Assembly (NCBI GenBank): GCA_947500005.1
Contig: CANMQJ010000013.1
Location: 62,001 to 126,000 of the forward strand
DNA: 64,000 bases
Reading direction: 5' to 3'
Origin: an uncultured Paracoccaceae bacterium
Lineage (GTDB): Bacteria > Pseudomonadota > Alphaproteobacteria > Rhodobacterales > Rhodobacteraceae
Below are positions 18,804-30,124 of this stretch, one piece after another (the stretch's first letter is position 1; the number at the start of each line of letters is the position of its first letter). The translations under genes and the position numbers were made by a program. The notes beneath the pieces are model-generated. The model was given only the letters and a program-made list of their open reading frames with translations, made no database searches and was not told where the DNA came from.

Positions 18804-19760
18804 TCAGGCCGACCGGGGCAAGCCGAAAAGCGCTTCCTCTTGGCCGATCCCGAGCCGTTTCCGGATCGCACCGGGAACAAGCCGCTGCGTGGAGATGCGC
18901 GGGTGCGGCATTTCTGGGATGGTGCGCTCGGCGCCGTAGAGCTCGATATATTCGCGGTAATTGTCGAACACCTGCCGCCCGCGATAGTCGATAAAGGTCT
19001 CGGCGGCGCTACCATTGGCTAGGATCACGTCATGTGCCTCGGTCTCGATGTGGTAGACGGTGAAGCGGTCGGGCAGATCCGCGAGCGACACGAAATCAAT
19101 CGTGCTGCCGTTGACCAGGGCCGAGGCGTTGATCACCATCCCGTCGATAACCATGCCATGATCGGCCGTGACGGTAAGGTCGCTGTGCGGCAGACCGTCG
19201 CCGAGCGCGCCCGCCTTGATCTGAACGGGCTGCGCCCGAGCCCCTGCAAAGAAGGGGTGCACGGTCTGGCGGCCAACCCATTTCACCTGGGACATTCGGC
19301 CGTCAGCTGTCAGCAGCGTATCGCCGATTCCGAGCGTTTCGACACTGCGCTGACCGTCGGGCGTGGCAATCAGGGTGCCTTCGCCAAAACAAACGGTGAA
19401 ATCCGCTGTCGAGCGTGCGGCATAGTTGATGGGATTGGGAAAGTTGTAATCCAAAAGGCTGGTGCCGGCCGGAATAACGATCAGCACCTCGATCACATTC
19501 GGGTTCGTATATGACGCCAGCCCTCTAATCAGGGGCAGCGTCGTTGTTCCGCCCCCGACAAGCTGAACCTCGATCTTGCCAAGGTAGTCGTTGCTCGGCG
19601 AGCTTGCGTAATTGAGTACCGCGTCGCCTTCTTCCCAGGTGTTGTCGGCCTCCTGGTCGTCCAACACCACGGAGGCACTGGTGGTGCCGCCGAACGCTGA
19701 ATCGTTGTTGGATAAATCTACCGAATAGCTGGCAAATCCAGCTATCTCATACGTCGCCAT
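18804..19760 (-). CDS. Hint-domain (hedgehog/intein-like) protein
   Basis: A 318-residue protein. Residues 1-~120 are a beta-rich N-terminal region with many Asp/Asn/Thr/Gly (SVDLSNNDSAFGGTT). Residues ~122-270 are a Hint module beginning at Cys124 (VCFGEGTLIATPDGQRSVETLGIGD) with the GDTLLTADG and DHGMVIDG elements. A conserved C-terminal tail follows (YREYIELYGAERTIPEMPHPRI). Such proteins are common in Roseobacter genomes and often sit beside RTX-type secretion genes, none of which is here. Whether this Hint module self-cleaves is unknown. It has no classical signal peptide. The start has an AGGTAAG site. Confidence 0.88.
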   Translation of the reverse strand: MATYEIAGFASYSVDLSNNDSAFGGTTSASVVLDDQEADNTWEEGDAVLNYASSPSNDYLGKIEVQLVGGGTTTLPLIRGLASYTNPNVIEVLIVIPAGTSLLDYNFPNPINYAARSTADFTVCFGEGTLIATPDGQRSVETLGIGDTLLTADGRMSQVKWVGRQTVHPFFAGARAQPVQIKAGALGDGLPHSDLTVTADHGMVIDGMVINASALVNGSTIDFVSLADLPDRFTVYHIETEAHDVILANGSAAETFIDYRGRQVFDNYREYIELYGAERTIPEMPHPRISTQRLVPGAIRKRLGIGQEEALFGLPRSA

Positions 19761-19955
19761 CTTGCTTACCTGTACCTAAATCCGATCTGTAATTGCGGTC
19801 GTTTCTGCCACAATCTCATGAGCGAACTCTCTACGAGTCTCACCTCGTGCGGCATATTCGGGAGGGAGGATGCAAATGTCCAGACAGAAAGGTTTTTTTC
19901 GGCGATAGCGATCGACCTGGCCGTCGGAGATCGGTCACATCAGGAGGAGTCGGCG

Positions 19956-19982
19956 TGGGGTGGGCAGATATTGCCCACCCCA
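19956..19982 (-). terminator. Hairpin after acnA
   Basis: A perfect 11-bp stem (TGGGGTGGGCA / TGCCCACCCCA) with a 5-nt loop begins 5 bp beyond the acnA stop on the minus strand. No T tract follows, but its position and strength suggest an acnA terminator. Confidence 0.7.
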
Positions 19983-19987
19983 TGATC

Positions 19988-22765
<2,778 letters not shown>

Positions 22766-23001
22766 CTCTTGGCCTCCCTCTCAGGAATGGTGGAAAACGG
22801 GGATTCGCTGCCTGCCTTCTGCATCACGGCGGGGCGCGGTTCAAGCGTTCCGAGGGGGGTGCGACGATTTTTGTATACCATTGCACACATTTTGGCGGAT
22901 CGTCGCCTGCGCCCCGGTTTCGAGCGGGTCGCTAAAGGTTGATTGGCCTTCCCGCGCGGAACGGTCTAAACCTTCCTTTCATCACTTAACGGGAAATCAG
23001 C

Positions 23002-23703
23002 ATGATCCGTTCCCTGTCCGCCCTGTTGTTCGCCGCCCTGGCGTTCGGTCCGTCGGCCCAGGCCGGCGAGGACCCCGTTGTGGTGGAATTGTTCACCTCG
23101 CAGGGATGCTCCTCCTGCCCGCCGGCAGATGCGCTGATGCGGAGCCTTGCCGCCCGGGAGGAGGTGATAGGCCTCGCGCTGCATGTCGATTACTGGGATT
23201 ACATCGGCTGGAAGGATCATTTCGCCCTTCCGGGGCACACCGACCGGCAGCAGGGATATGCCCGGGTTGCGGGCCGGTCGATGATCTACACGCCGCAGAT
23301 GATCGTCGCAGGTCGGGAAGACGTGCGCGGCGCGGACGCCGCGGCGCTCGAGAAGGTGATCGCGGCCCACCGCGCCGCGCCCGACCCGGTCCGCGTCCGG
23401 GCGCGTGTGGCGGAGGGGCGGGTCTCGGTCGCGGTCGAGCCCCTGGAGAGGGCCGTGGAGGGTTCGGTCGAGGTGATCCTTGTCCGTTATGCGCCGCTTC
23501 GACACAGCAGTATCAAGCGGGGCGAGAACGCGGGGCGCAGTTTCGATTATGCCAACGTGGTCGAAAGCTGGGAGACCCTGGGCATGTGGGACGGCCGGTC
23601 GGCGGCATCCTTCGAGGCAGCCTACGCCGGAGAAGCGTCGGGCGTGGTGCTGATCCAGCACACCGGGCCGGGCGCGATCATCGCCGCGGCACGGGTGGAG
23701 TGA
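23002..23703 (+). CDS. DUF1223 thioredoxin-like secreted protein
   Basis: A 233-residue protein with a signal peptide (1-21, SAQA-G) and a thioredoxin-like start VVVELFTSQGCSSCPPADAL, giving a CxxC pair at Cys36 and Cys39, followed by HVDYWDYIGWKD and IYTPQMIVAG. These are family hallmarks of DUF1223. Function is not established; a periplasmic redox role is plausible. The stop codon directly abuts the stop of the convergent acyltransferase, and both lie inside one 14-bp palindrome. Confidence 0.9.
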   Translation: MIRSLSALLFAALAFGPSAQAGEDPVVVELFTSQGCSSCPPADALMRSLAAREEVIGLALHVDYWDYIGWKDHFALPGHTDRQQGYARVAGRSMIYTPQMIVAGREDVRGADAAALEKVIAAHRAAPDPVRVRARVAEGRVSVAVEPLERAVEGSVEVILVRYAPLRHSSIKRGENAGRSFDYANVVESWETLGMWDGRSAASFEAAYAGEASGVVLIQHTGPGAIIAAARVE

Positions 23704-24627
23704 TCACTCCGCCTCCTCGGGCTGGATCCCGAGCCCGCCCCAGGGCTTCCACCGCCGATGGATCCAGAACCACTGCCCCATGTGCTGACGTACCACCGCC
23801 TCGAGATCGTCGTTGATGTACTGGGTCATCGTCTCGGGGTCGCTGTGGGGCACGGGCGCATGGACGCGAATGTCGAAATCGACCCCGTTGGGCTGTCGGA
23901 TCGCGTAGCAGGGCAACATCAACGCATCGTGCTTGAGCGCCAGTTCGGCGTTCAGGACGGAGGTGACGGCCGGCTTGCCGAAGAACTGCAACTCGCGCCC
24001 GCCATGGACGTGCAGGTCCGAGACGATGGCGATGATCCCGTTCTGCCGCAGGTGGCGGACCATCTGCGACATGCCCCGGCGGCCCTGTTCGAACATCGGC
24101 TCACCCGTCTTGTGGAAGCATTCCACGTAAGCCTCGTTGAAATAGGGATTGGCCATGCGGCGGTAGAGACAGCCCATCGGCTTTCCGCTGCGGGCCTGAA
24201 GCGCGATGCGGATCGCGAGGTAATGTCCGAAATGCGCGGCGATGATCATGATCGGTCGGTCGGCGGCCGCGGCTTCGTCAAAGGCGGCAAGCCCCGCGCC
24301 GCTTACCGGGGCGGTCTTCTGACGGGCCACGAACTCCTCGGGCGAGAAATGCTCCATGATCGCGCTGCCCGCGTTGTGCGGCACCTCGCGCGCGATGCGC
24401 GCGGCCTCGTCTTCTGGCAGGTCGGGGCAGACCAGGGCGAGATTGTCCCGGATCCGCTTGCGGAAACCCACCAGGGGCGAAAGTGCCTGGGCGATCCGGC
24501 CCATGGCGGGGATGCGCCGTTCATAGGGGATCAGGTGCATCCCCCGGATCACCCCCTGCAGGAACAGGTTCGAGAGGTAGTATTTCCTGCGCTGGCTGCG
24601 GGACAGGTCGGACTTGGGGACGGGCAT
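23704..24627 (-). CDS. Lysophospholipid/lipid A acyltransferase (LpxL/HtrB family) with altered motif
   Basis: A 307-residue LpxL/LpxM-family protein. Residues 23-45 are amphipathic, followed by the conserved core IIAAHFGHYLAIRIAL (128-143), YRRMANPYFNE, SDLHVHGG, FFGKPAVTS and the C-terminal WFWIHRRWKPWGG. The catalytic H-x4-D/E box is altered: His132 is present but the position five residues later is Leu137 instead of Glu/Asp. It may therefore be a variant with another acid or a different acyl reaction (lipid A secondary acylation or an aminolipid). It is 6 bp downstream of the EamA transporter gene and probably in one operon with it. Confidence 0.85.
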   Translation of the reverse strand: MPVPKSDLSRSQRRKYYLSNLFLQGVIRGMHLIPYERRIPAMGRIAQALSPLVGFRKRIRDNLALVCPDLPEDEAARIAREVPHNAGSAIMEHFSPEEFVARQKTAPVSGAGLAAFDEAAAADRPIMIIAAHFGHYLAIRIALQARSGKPMGCLYRRMANPYFNEAYVECFHKTGEPMFEQGRRGMSQMVRHLRQNGIIAIVSDLHVHGGRELQFFGKPAVTSVLNAELALKHDALMLPCYAIRQPNGVDFDIRVHAPVPHSDPETMTQYINDDLEAVVRQHMGQWFWIHRRWKPWGGLGIQPEEAE

Positions 24628-24633
24628 CGGGTC

Positions 24634-25524
24634 TCAACGGCCAAAGGTTTCGCGGTGCCAGACATAAAGCCCGGCCCCCGCGATCACAAGCGCACCGCAG
24701 ATCGTCCAGATATCGGGGTATTCGCCGAAGAAGAGCGCGCTCCAGATCGCGGCGAAGCCCAGCCCGCAATAGGCGTAGGGCGCCAGCATCGCAGCCTCGC
24801 CCGTGCTGAAGGCGCGGATGAGCAGCATCTGGCCCAGCGTCCCGAACCCCGCGACGAGCACGATCAGTCCCAGCGAGAAGGTGTCGGGCGTCTGCCAGTA
24901 GGCGGGGACAAGAAGGGTCAGCAGCACCGTGCCCACGAGCCCGGTGTAGAATAGCGAGGTCCAGGGATCCTCGTCCGGGCCCACGCGCCGCGTGAAGAGG
25001 GCATAGGCCGAGTAGCAGCAGGCGGCACCAAGCGGAAACAGCGCGGCGGGCTGGAACATCCCCGAGCCCGGCCGGATGATGATGAGCGCGCCGATCGCTG
25101 CGACGACGATACCGGCGATGCGCCGGGGGCCGAGACCTTCGCCCAGGAACAGAGCGGCGCCCAGGGTGATGAGCACCGGGTTGATCGACATGAGCGCCGC
25201 CGCATCGGTCAGGGGAATGCGGCTGATGCCGGTAAAGAAGAAGGCCGTGGCGCCCATCAGAAGGAGGGAGCGGAAGAACTGAAGCTTGGGATAGCGTGTG
25301 CGGACCACACGGCGCAGGCGCGGCAGGACTAGCAGGAAGACGACGGCCATCTGCCCCGCGTAACGTGCCCAGAGGGCCGGCAACACGCCGATGCGCGGCG
25401 ACAGGGCCTTTACCGACGCGTCCATCAGAGTGAAGCAGAGAATGGCGGCGATCATCAACAGGATTGCCCGGTTCGCAACCGAACGCGCCTGTGCCTGAAC
25501 GGGGGATAGGGATCTGGGGTCCAT
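24634..25524 (-). CDS. EamA/DMT-family transporter
   Basis: A 296-residue inner-membrane protein with ten predicted hydrophobic segments in two EamA repeats (ILLMIAAILCFTLMDASVKAL at the first, AALFPLGAACCYSAYALFTRR at the second). This is the layout of drug/metabolite transporters, which export metabolites such as amino acids or purines. The substrate is not predictable. It ends 6 bp before the acyltransferase start, so cotranscription is likely. The GTG/ATG choice at 25524 (MDPRSLSPVQAQ) gives a normal N-terminus. Confidence 0.9.
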   Translation of the reverse strand: MDPRSLSPVQAQARSVANRAILLMIAAILCFTLMDASVKALSPRIGVLPALWARYAGQMAVVFLLVLPRLRRVVRTRYPKLQFFRSLLLMGATAFFFTGISRIPLTDAAALMSINPVLITLGAALFLGEGLGPRRIAGIVVAAIGALIIIRPGSGMFQPAALFPLGAACCYSAYALFTRRVGPDEDPWTSLFYTGLVGTVLLTLLVPAYWQTPDTFSLGLIVLVAGFGTLGQMLLIRAFSTGEAAMLAPYAYCGLGFAAIWSALFFGEYPDIWTICGALVIAGAGLYVWHRETFGR

Positions 25525-25860
25525 GCGGTCTGATAGGCGGGATGTCCGCTCCTGTCCATCCGCCAGTCATGGGGAAGGGCAGGAACACTCCCGCCCCTTT
25601 GCCACGCATCGGAGATGCGCGGCAAAGCGTTGGGCCGGGCGCCGCGCCTGGCGGCGCGGCGGGACCGCCCTTTCGGGGAACCGCATCGCCAGCGGCAGGG
25701 GAGAGTGCCATTCTCCCGTTCGGCCATCCTGAATCTGTGGGCGGCGACCGGCACCGTGCCGCGCCGTCAGGCGCGGCCATGCCCAAAGCCGCGCGGGTCC
25801 GGCGCAGCCGGGGCCGTGGCGGGTGCGGGAGCTTTGTCCTGACCGATCGCGGGCAGGGTT
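25525..25860. other. Gene-free 336-bp interval with hairpins
   Basis: No credible gene is seen here; frames that stay open read as low-complexity Pro/Arg/Gly shadows of high GC. It contains an imperfect 13-bp inverted repeat at 25598-25626 (12 pairs, GGA loop) and a smaller GGGAGA/TCTCCC repeat near 25700-25718. It lies downstream of fliG and upstream of the EamA gene on the same strand, so it should hold the fliG terminator and the EamA-operon promoter, but I cannot point to either. Confidence 0.5.
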
Positions 25861-26976
25861 CTACTCGTCCTCCTCTTCTCCCGCCTCGACCAAGGTGATC
25901 GTGCCTTCCTGGGCAAGGGTCCGGATGGTGCCGACCAGGTCGGCCATCGCGGCCTCGGCCTCGGCACGTTTGACCTTGCCGCGATCCGCCATCTCTTCAC
26001 GCAGGTTGTCGGCCATCCTGCTGGACATGTTGCCCAGCAGATGCTCTGCCGCCGCGCGGTCGGCCTCCTCCCGGGCGCCGGCAAGCGCGGTTACCAGCGT
26101 GGCGGTATCTGCGGCGCGGATCACTGCCGGCACGTCACGCGCGGCCACGCGATCGGGGATATGGGCAAAGGTGAAGATGACCTTGCGGACGGATTCGGCG
26201 AATTCGGCGTCCTCTTCCTCGAGTGCGCTCAGCAGGCCCTCGCGGGTTTCGGCCGGGGACTGGTTCAGGATGGCGCCGATCCGTTCGCCGGGCGCAAGAG
26301 GGAAGGCGCTGACCGGTTTCGAGTCGAGCTGGCCGACAAGCGACCAGCCGATCCGTTCGACAGCCTCGGGCGTCACCTTGCCGGTACGCGAGACGGCAAA
26401 GGCGATCCGTCGGGCCATCGGCCCCGGCAGCTTGCCGAGCATCGCTGCTGCCTTGGCGGTTTCCAGCTTGGAGAGCAGGACCGCCGCCACTTCGGTGCTT
26501 TCGGACTGGGCGATCCCGGCCAGTTCCGACGGATCAAGCCCGCGCAGCCGCGCCCAGGGATCGCCCATTCTGCGCACGCCTGCTTCCTTGCGCAGACGTG
26601 CGGCCGTCGAGGGCGCGAGTTTCCCGTCCATCGCGCTGAGCGCGCCGGCAAGCCCGTGCGGGAAGCTTAGCCCGACGCCTTCGAGCGCGTCGGAGAATTC
26701 CCGTGCGACCGCATCCAGAGTGACCCGGTCCACCAGGCCCATCTGCCCCATCTGCTGGGTCAGCCTGACCTGAAGCTCCTCCGGCAGGTCTTCAAGCGGT
26801 ATGTCGGCGCCTTCATTCAGCAGCAGCCGAACGACGATGGCGGCCTTTTCCCGCCCGGTGAGCGGGCGCGGTACGCGGCGCCGTTCGTCCGCCGGGCCGG
26901 CGGCGGACGGGGGCGTGCCGCTCTCCAGCCTCACAAGTGAATGATTCTCCGGCATTTGGCTTGCATCACCCGACAC
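25861..26976 (-). CDS. fliG: Flagellar motor switch protein FliG (divergent, isolated)
   Basis: A 371-residue FliG-family protein. N-terminal region ~35-130 (LTGREKAAIVVRLLLNEG), middle armadillo region ~140-250 and a C-terminal torque domain ~260-360 are all recognisable. IFTFAHIPDR matches the MFxF hinge region, and LLGNMSSRMADNLREEM with IRTLAQEGTITL matches the torque helix. The middle-domain EHPQ motif reads ESTE here, and an acidic tail EAGEEEDE ends the protein. The GTG start at 26976 has GGGAAGGA in front. No other flagellar gene is adjacent. It could be the main FliG of the cell or a paralogue. Confidence 0.82.
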   Translation of the reverse strand: MSGDASQMPENHSLVRLESGTPPSAAGPADERRRVPRPLTGREKAAIVVRLLLNEGADIPLEDLPEELQVRLTQQMGQMGLVDRVTLDAVAREFSDALEGVGLSFPHGLAGALSAMDGKLAPSTAARLRKEAGVRRMGDPWARLRGLDPSELAGIAQSESTEVAAVLLSKLETAKAAAMLGKLPGPMARRIAFAVSRTGKVTPEAVERIGWSLVGQLDSKPVSAFPLAPGERIGAILNQSPAETREGLLSALEEEDAEFAESVRKVIFTFAHIPDRVAARDVPAVIRAADTATLVTALAGAREEADRAAAEHLLGNMSSRMADNLREEMADRGKVKRAEAEAAMADLVGTIRTLAQEGTITLVEAGEEEDE

Positions 26977-27094
26977 TGTCCTTCCCGGGGGACACTAGGA
27001 CGCTCGGGGTAAAGAAACCCTGAAACTCAAAGCTATATCGGCAAACCGGCCAGAGAAGTCCTTGCGTCAGCACACGGGTCCCGCGTGAGGGAGA

Positions 27095-28267
27095 TCAATC
27101 GGTATCGCTGGACCGATAGGAAGACTTGGCGAGCCATTCCGGGTTGATGTCGATACCCCATCCCGGCGCGTCGGACACGAAGGCCTGACCATCCCTGATC
27201 GTATAGGGGTCCTTTGTGAACAGACCACGCTGCCAAGGGTAATAGTCGTCCCCCTCGATCGAGAATTCGAGGTATCGACCGGCATTCGGGACGGCGCGCA
27301 GCATGTGCATGGTGAACAACGTCACAAGGGACAGGTTCGCGCAATGCGGGGTGCAGGGCAGGCCGGCCGCCTCCCCCATTCGCGCAACGGTCATGCTGCG
27401 TATTATCCCGCCGAGATAGAGAATATCCGGCTGGATGATATCGACCGCGCGCATCTCGATCATGCGCTTCCATTGTTGCAGGTCCCAGTCCTGCTCTCCG
27501 CCCGCCACGTCGATATCCAGCGCGCGCGCGACCTCGGCGGTCTGCTCAAGCAGCCAGTAGGGGCAGGGTTCCTCGAAATGCTCGTAACCATTGTCCTCCA
27601 GCATCCGCCCGACTTGGATGGCGCGCTCGGGGCCGAAGCCCGAATTGGCATCGACCAGAAGGGCCGCCTCGTCGCCCATCGCGCGTCGGATCGCGGGGAT
27701 GATCGCTTCGGTCCGGCCCGGCCATTCATCGCGGTCCTGGCCGCATTCCGCACCCACCCGCACCTTGAACGCGCCGAACCCGTCCCGGTCGCGGATGGTG
27801 CGCAGGCGCGCGGCCTCGTCTTCGGGGGAAATGTCGCGCCGCATCGAGGAGGCATAGGCGCGCACCGGCCCGGCCGAGCCACCCAGCAATTCGGCGACCG
27901 GCTTTCCTGCCGCCTTGCCGCGCCAATCCCAGACCGCGGTATCCAGGCCCGCCATCGCGCGGCGCAGATAGCTGCCGGGGAACTTGTGCTCGCGCAGGGG
28001 AATCTCGTCGATCACGGCCTCCAGCGCGTCCATCCCGCGCCCCAGAGCCCAGGGCGCGACCTGCCGGTGCAGCACCTCGCAGGTCAGATCGCTGTTATAG
28101 GTCGAAACCTGTCCCCATCCCTGCGAGCCGTCCTCGGCCGTAACGCGCACGAAACCGATCAGCGGGGTGCAGAAGGTTTCGATGTTTCGGATGCGCGGGC
28201 CGGTGTCCTGCCGCCCGCGATCATGGCTGACCGGCATCGCGCCGGATGCGGAATAGGGCGTGCTCAT
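27095..28267 (-). CDS. Enolase-superfamily (mandelate racemase/muconate lactonising) enzyme
   Basis: A 390-residue enzyme with an N-terminal capping domain (~25-140) and a barrel domain. Catalytic candidates: Lys168-x-Arg170 (FKVRVG), metal ligands Asp206 (LLVDANSGF), Glu232 (HFEEP) and Glu258 (GGEQD), Asp281 (IIQPDIL) and His308 (TPHCA). The Asp/His pair is of the mandelate-racemase type, so it is probably a sugar-acid dehydratase or epimerase. The first ~20 residues are extra. The start chosen is the ATG at 28267 overlapping the GMC stop (ATGA), implying translational coupling. The substrate is unknown; see the finding on this operon. Confidence 0.88.
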   Translation of the reverse strand: MSTPYSASGAMPVSHDRGRQDTGPRIRNIETFCTPLIGFVRVTAEDGSQGWGQVSTYNSDLTCEVLHRQVAPWALGRGMDALEAVIDEIPLREHKFPGSYLRRAMAGLDTAVWDWRGKAAGKPVAELLGGSAGPVRAYASSMRRDISPEDEAARLRTIRDRDGFGAFKVRVGAECGQDRDEWPGRTEAIIPAIRRAMGDEAALLVDANSGFGPERAIQVGRMLEDNGYEHFEEPCPYWLLEQTAEVARALDIDVAGGEQDWDLQQWKRMIEMRAVDIIQPDILYLGGIIRSMTVARMGEAAGLPCTPHCANLSLVTLFTMHMLRAVPNAGRYLEFSIEGDDYYPWQRGLFTKDPYTIRDGQAFVSDAPGWGIDINPEWLAKSSYRSSDTD

Positions 28268-29877
28268 GCGGCATCCTCCAGGATCAGGTCGGCGGCGCGG
28301 TGCGCCAGCATCATCGTGGGCGCGTTCGTATTGCCGGAGGTAATGTTGGGAAACACCGACGCATCGACGACGCGCAGCCCGTCCATGCCGTGCAGCTTGA
28401 GGCGGGGAGAGACCACCGAACTTTCCGCATCTGTGCCCATGCGGCAGGTGCCAACGGGGTGAAACACCGTTCCGCAGCGTTCGCGGAAATCCGCGAGGAT
28501 CTCTTCGGGTCCCATGCCGCGCAGATCCGGCGCCATCGCGCTGTCCACCAACCGTCCCAAGGCGGTCGTGTTGATCAGGCGCTGGCACAGCTTGCCGCCC
28601 GCGATGACCTGGTCGAGATCGCTGTTGGTGGACAGCGAGTTCGGGCGGATCAGCGGCGGAGCGTCGGGGTCGTTGGCGCTGATGTCGATCCGGCCGCGAC
28701 TGCTGGGACGGGTCGGCTGAAACCCGATGATGAAGCCGGGAAAGGGATCGGGCCGCACCACGGTGCGCTTGCCGGCAGGGGACGTCGTGTAGGTGACGGG
28801 GTTGAAATACAGCTGCTGATCCGGCTGCGGCAGATCCGGCGCCGACCGGAAGTAACCGCCGCACTGGTTCACCGACAGCGACAGCGGGCCCCGCCGGGTC
28901 AGCGCGTATTGCAGCGCCGCGCGCAGCTTGCCGGTGAAAGGGCTCAGGACATTGTTCAGCGTGGGTTCCGTCGCGCGGAAGTAGTAGTTGATGCCGAGAT
29001 GGTCCTGCAGGTTGCCACCGACATGCGGTGCATGCAGGAGGGGGACGATCCCGTGCGATTTCAGCAGGGGCGCGGGCCCGATGCCCGACAGTTGCAGCAG
29101 CCGGGGCGAGTTGACCGATCCCGCCGAAAGGATGATCTCGACCCTGGATCGAAAGGTGACGGGTCGTCCCTTGTGACGCACCTGTACACTGACGGCCCGG
29201 CGGCTTTTGAACCCGATCCGTTCCACCAGCGCCCCGGTCATCAGGGTGACATTCGGACGCTTCAGGGCGGGGGCGAGAAAGGCGCGGGCGGAATGCATCC
29301 GGCGTCCGCCGCTCGTGTTGATCCGGTAGACGGCCGCGCCTTCGTTCGTCTCGCCGTTGATGTCGGCTGTGGCGGGCAGGCCAAGTTCACGTGCGGCGTC
29401 AAAAAAATGGCGGTTCGCGGTGTGGATCTGGTCGGACACGTCCTGCACGTGCAGTGGCCCGCTTCCATGCACGGTTCCATCGGCGTTGCTGTGTCTTTCC
29501 ATGGCGTCGTAGGTTGCGCGCGCCGTCGACCAGCCCCAGCCGGTCGCTCCGGCCGTTTCCCAATCGTCGAAGTCACCCGGCAAACCGCGGGCATAGACCA
29601 GAGCATTGATCGCACCGGATCCCCCCACGACCTTGCCACGCGGCCAGTATCCCTTTCGACCGGCCAGCGCCTCTTCCGCCTCGGTCTCGTACTTCCAGTT
29701 CACCCGCGGGTCGAAGAACGTCTTGCCGTATCCCAGGGGCAGCGCGATCCACGGGGACGCGCCACGGTTTCCGGCCTCCAGAACAAGGACACTGTGACGC
29801 CCCGACGCGCTCAGCCTTTCGGCCAGCACGCAGCCGGCGGATCCGGCGCCGACGATGATATAGTCGTATTGCCCCAA
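28264..29877 (-). CDS. GMC-family FAD oxidoreductase (choline-dehydrogenase-like)
   Basis: A 537-residue flavoenzyme. The FAD dinucleotide motif VGAGSAG is at 9-15 followed by VLVLEAG. GMC signatures are present (GGSGAINALVYARG, ILSAGSVNSPRLLQLSGIG) and the C-terminal active-site His/Asn region reads HPVGTCRMG and SGNTNAPTMMLAHRAADLI. It oxidises an alcohol of unknown identity. BetA similarity is only general, since the gene is not with betB or betI. It is the first gene of a two-gene operon with the enolase-superfamily enzyme (4-bp overlap). Confidence 0.92.
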   Translation of the reverse strand: MGQYDYIIVGAGSAGCVLAERLSASGRHSVLVLEAGNRGASPWIALPLGYGKTFFDPRVNWKYETEAEEALAGRKGYWPRGKVVGGSGAINALVYARGLPGDFDDWETAGATGWGWSTARATYDAMERHSNADGTVHGSGPLHVQDVSDQIHTANRHFFDAARELGLPATADINGETNEGAAVYRINTSGGRRMHSARAFLAPALKRPNVTLMTGALVERIGFKSRRAVSVQVRHKGRPVTFRSRVEIILSAGSVNSPRLLQLSGIGPAPLLKSHGIVPLLHAPHVGGNLQDHLGINYYFRATEPTLNNVLSPFTGKLRAALQYALTRRGPLSLSVNQCGGYFRSAPDLPQPDQQLYFNPVTYTTSPAGKRTVVRPDPFPGFIIGFQPTRPSSRGRIDISANDPDAPPLIRPNSLSTNSDLDQVIAGGKLCQRLINTTALGRLVDSAMAPDLRGMGPEEILADFRERCGTVFHPVGTCRMGTDAESSVVSPRLKLHGMDGLRVVDASVFPNITSGNTNAPTMMLAHRAADLILEDAA

Positions 29878-30018
29878 GCGCGCCTCCCCCGATCCCGTTC
29901 ACACAAGCGGAACATCGTGCGCTTAGCAATAACGAGAGCGCTTGTTCAATCGGAATTGCAAACCTACGCAGTCGACATCACTTCTCGGAGTTCCAAGCGA
30001 ATTCACGCCGTCGCATCA

Positions 30019-30056
30019 AATGCAGTACGCGCGCGCGAATGCAGTACGCGCGCGCG
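30019..30056. repeat. 19-bp perfect tandem duplication
   Basis: The unit AATGCAGTACGCGCGCGCG occurs twice back to back (30019-30037 and 30038-30056). Each ends in an alternating CG run. It lies in the 247-bp gap between the GMC operon start and the end of the TPR gene. Confidence 0.9.
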
Positions 30057-30124
30057 GCGGTTTTGCGGTAAAGGTCAGGTCCGTCCGAACTGTCTGCCAA
30101 CCGGTTTCACGCACGCGCCCGGGC

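Noticed and set aside
22871..22880. TTGTATACCA as a GntR-family operator for acnA
   Set aside because: A single GTATAC core without a full dyad or nearby regulator is too little to call.
25464..25898. 144-codon plus-strand frame in the gap downstream of fliG
   Set aside because: Low-complexity Pro/Gly/Arg composition, overlaps both flanking genes antisense, no ribosome-binding site and no similarity.
30000..30060. CRISPR-like repeat
   Set aside because: Only two adjacent copies with no spacer; it is a tandem duplication.
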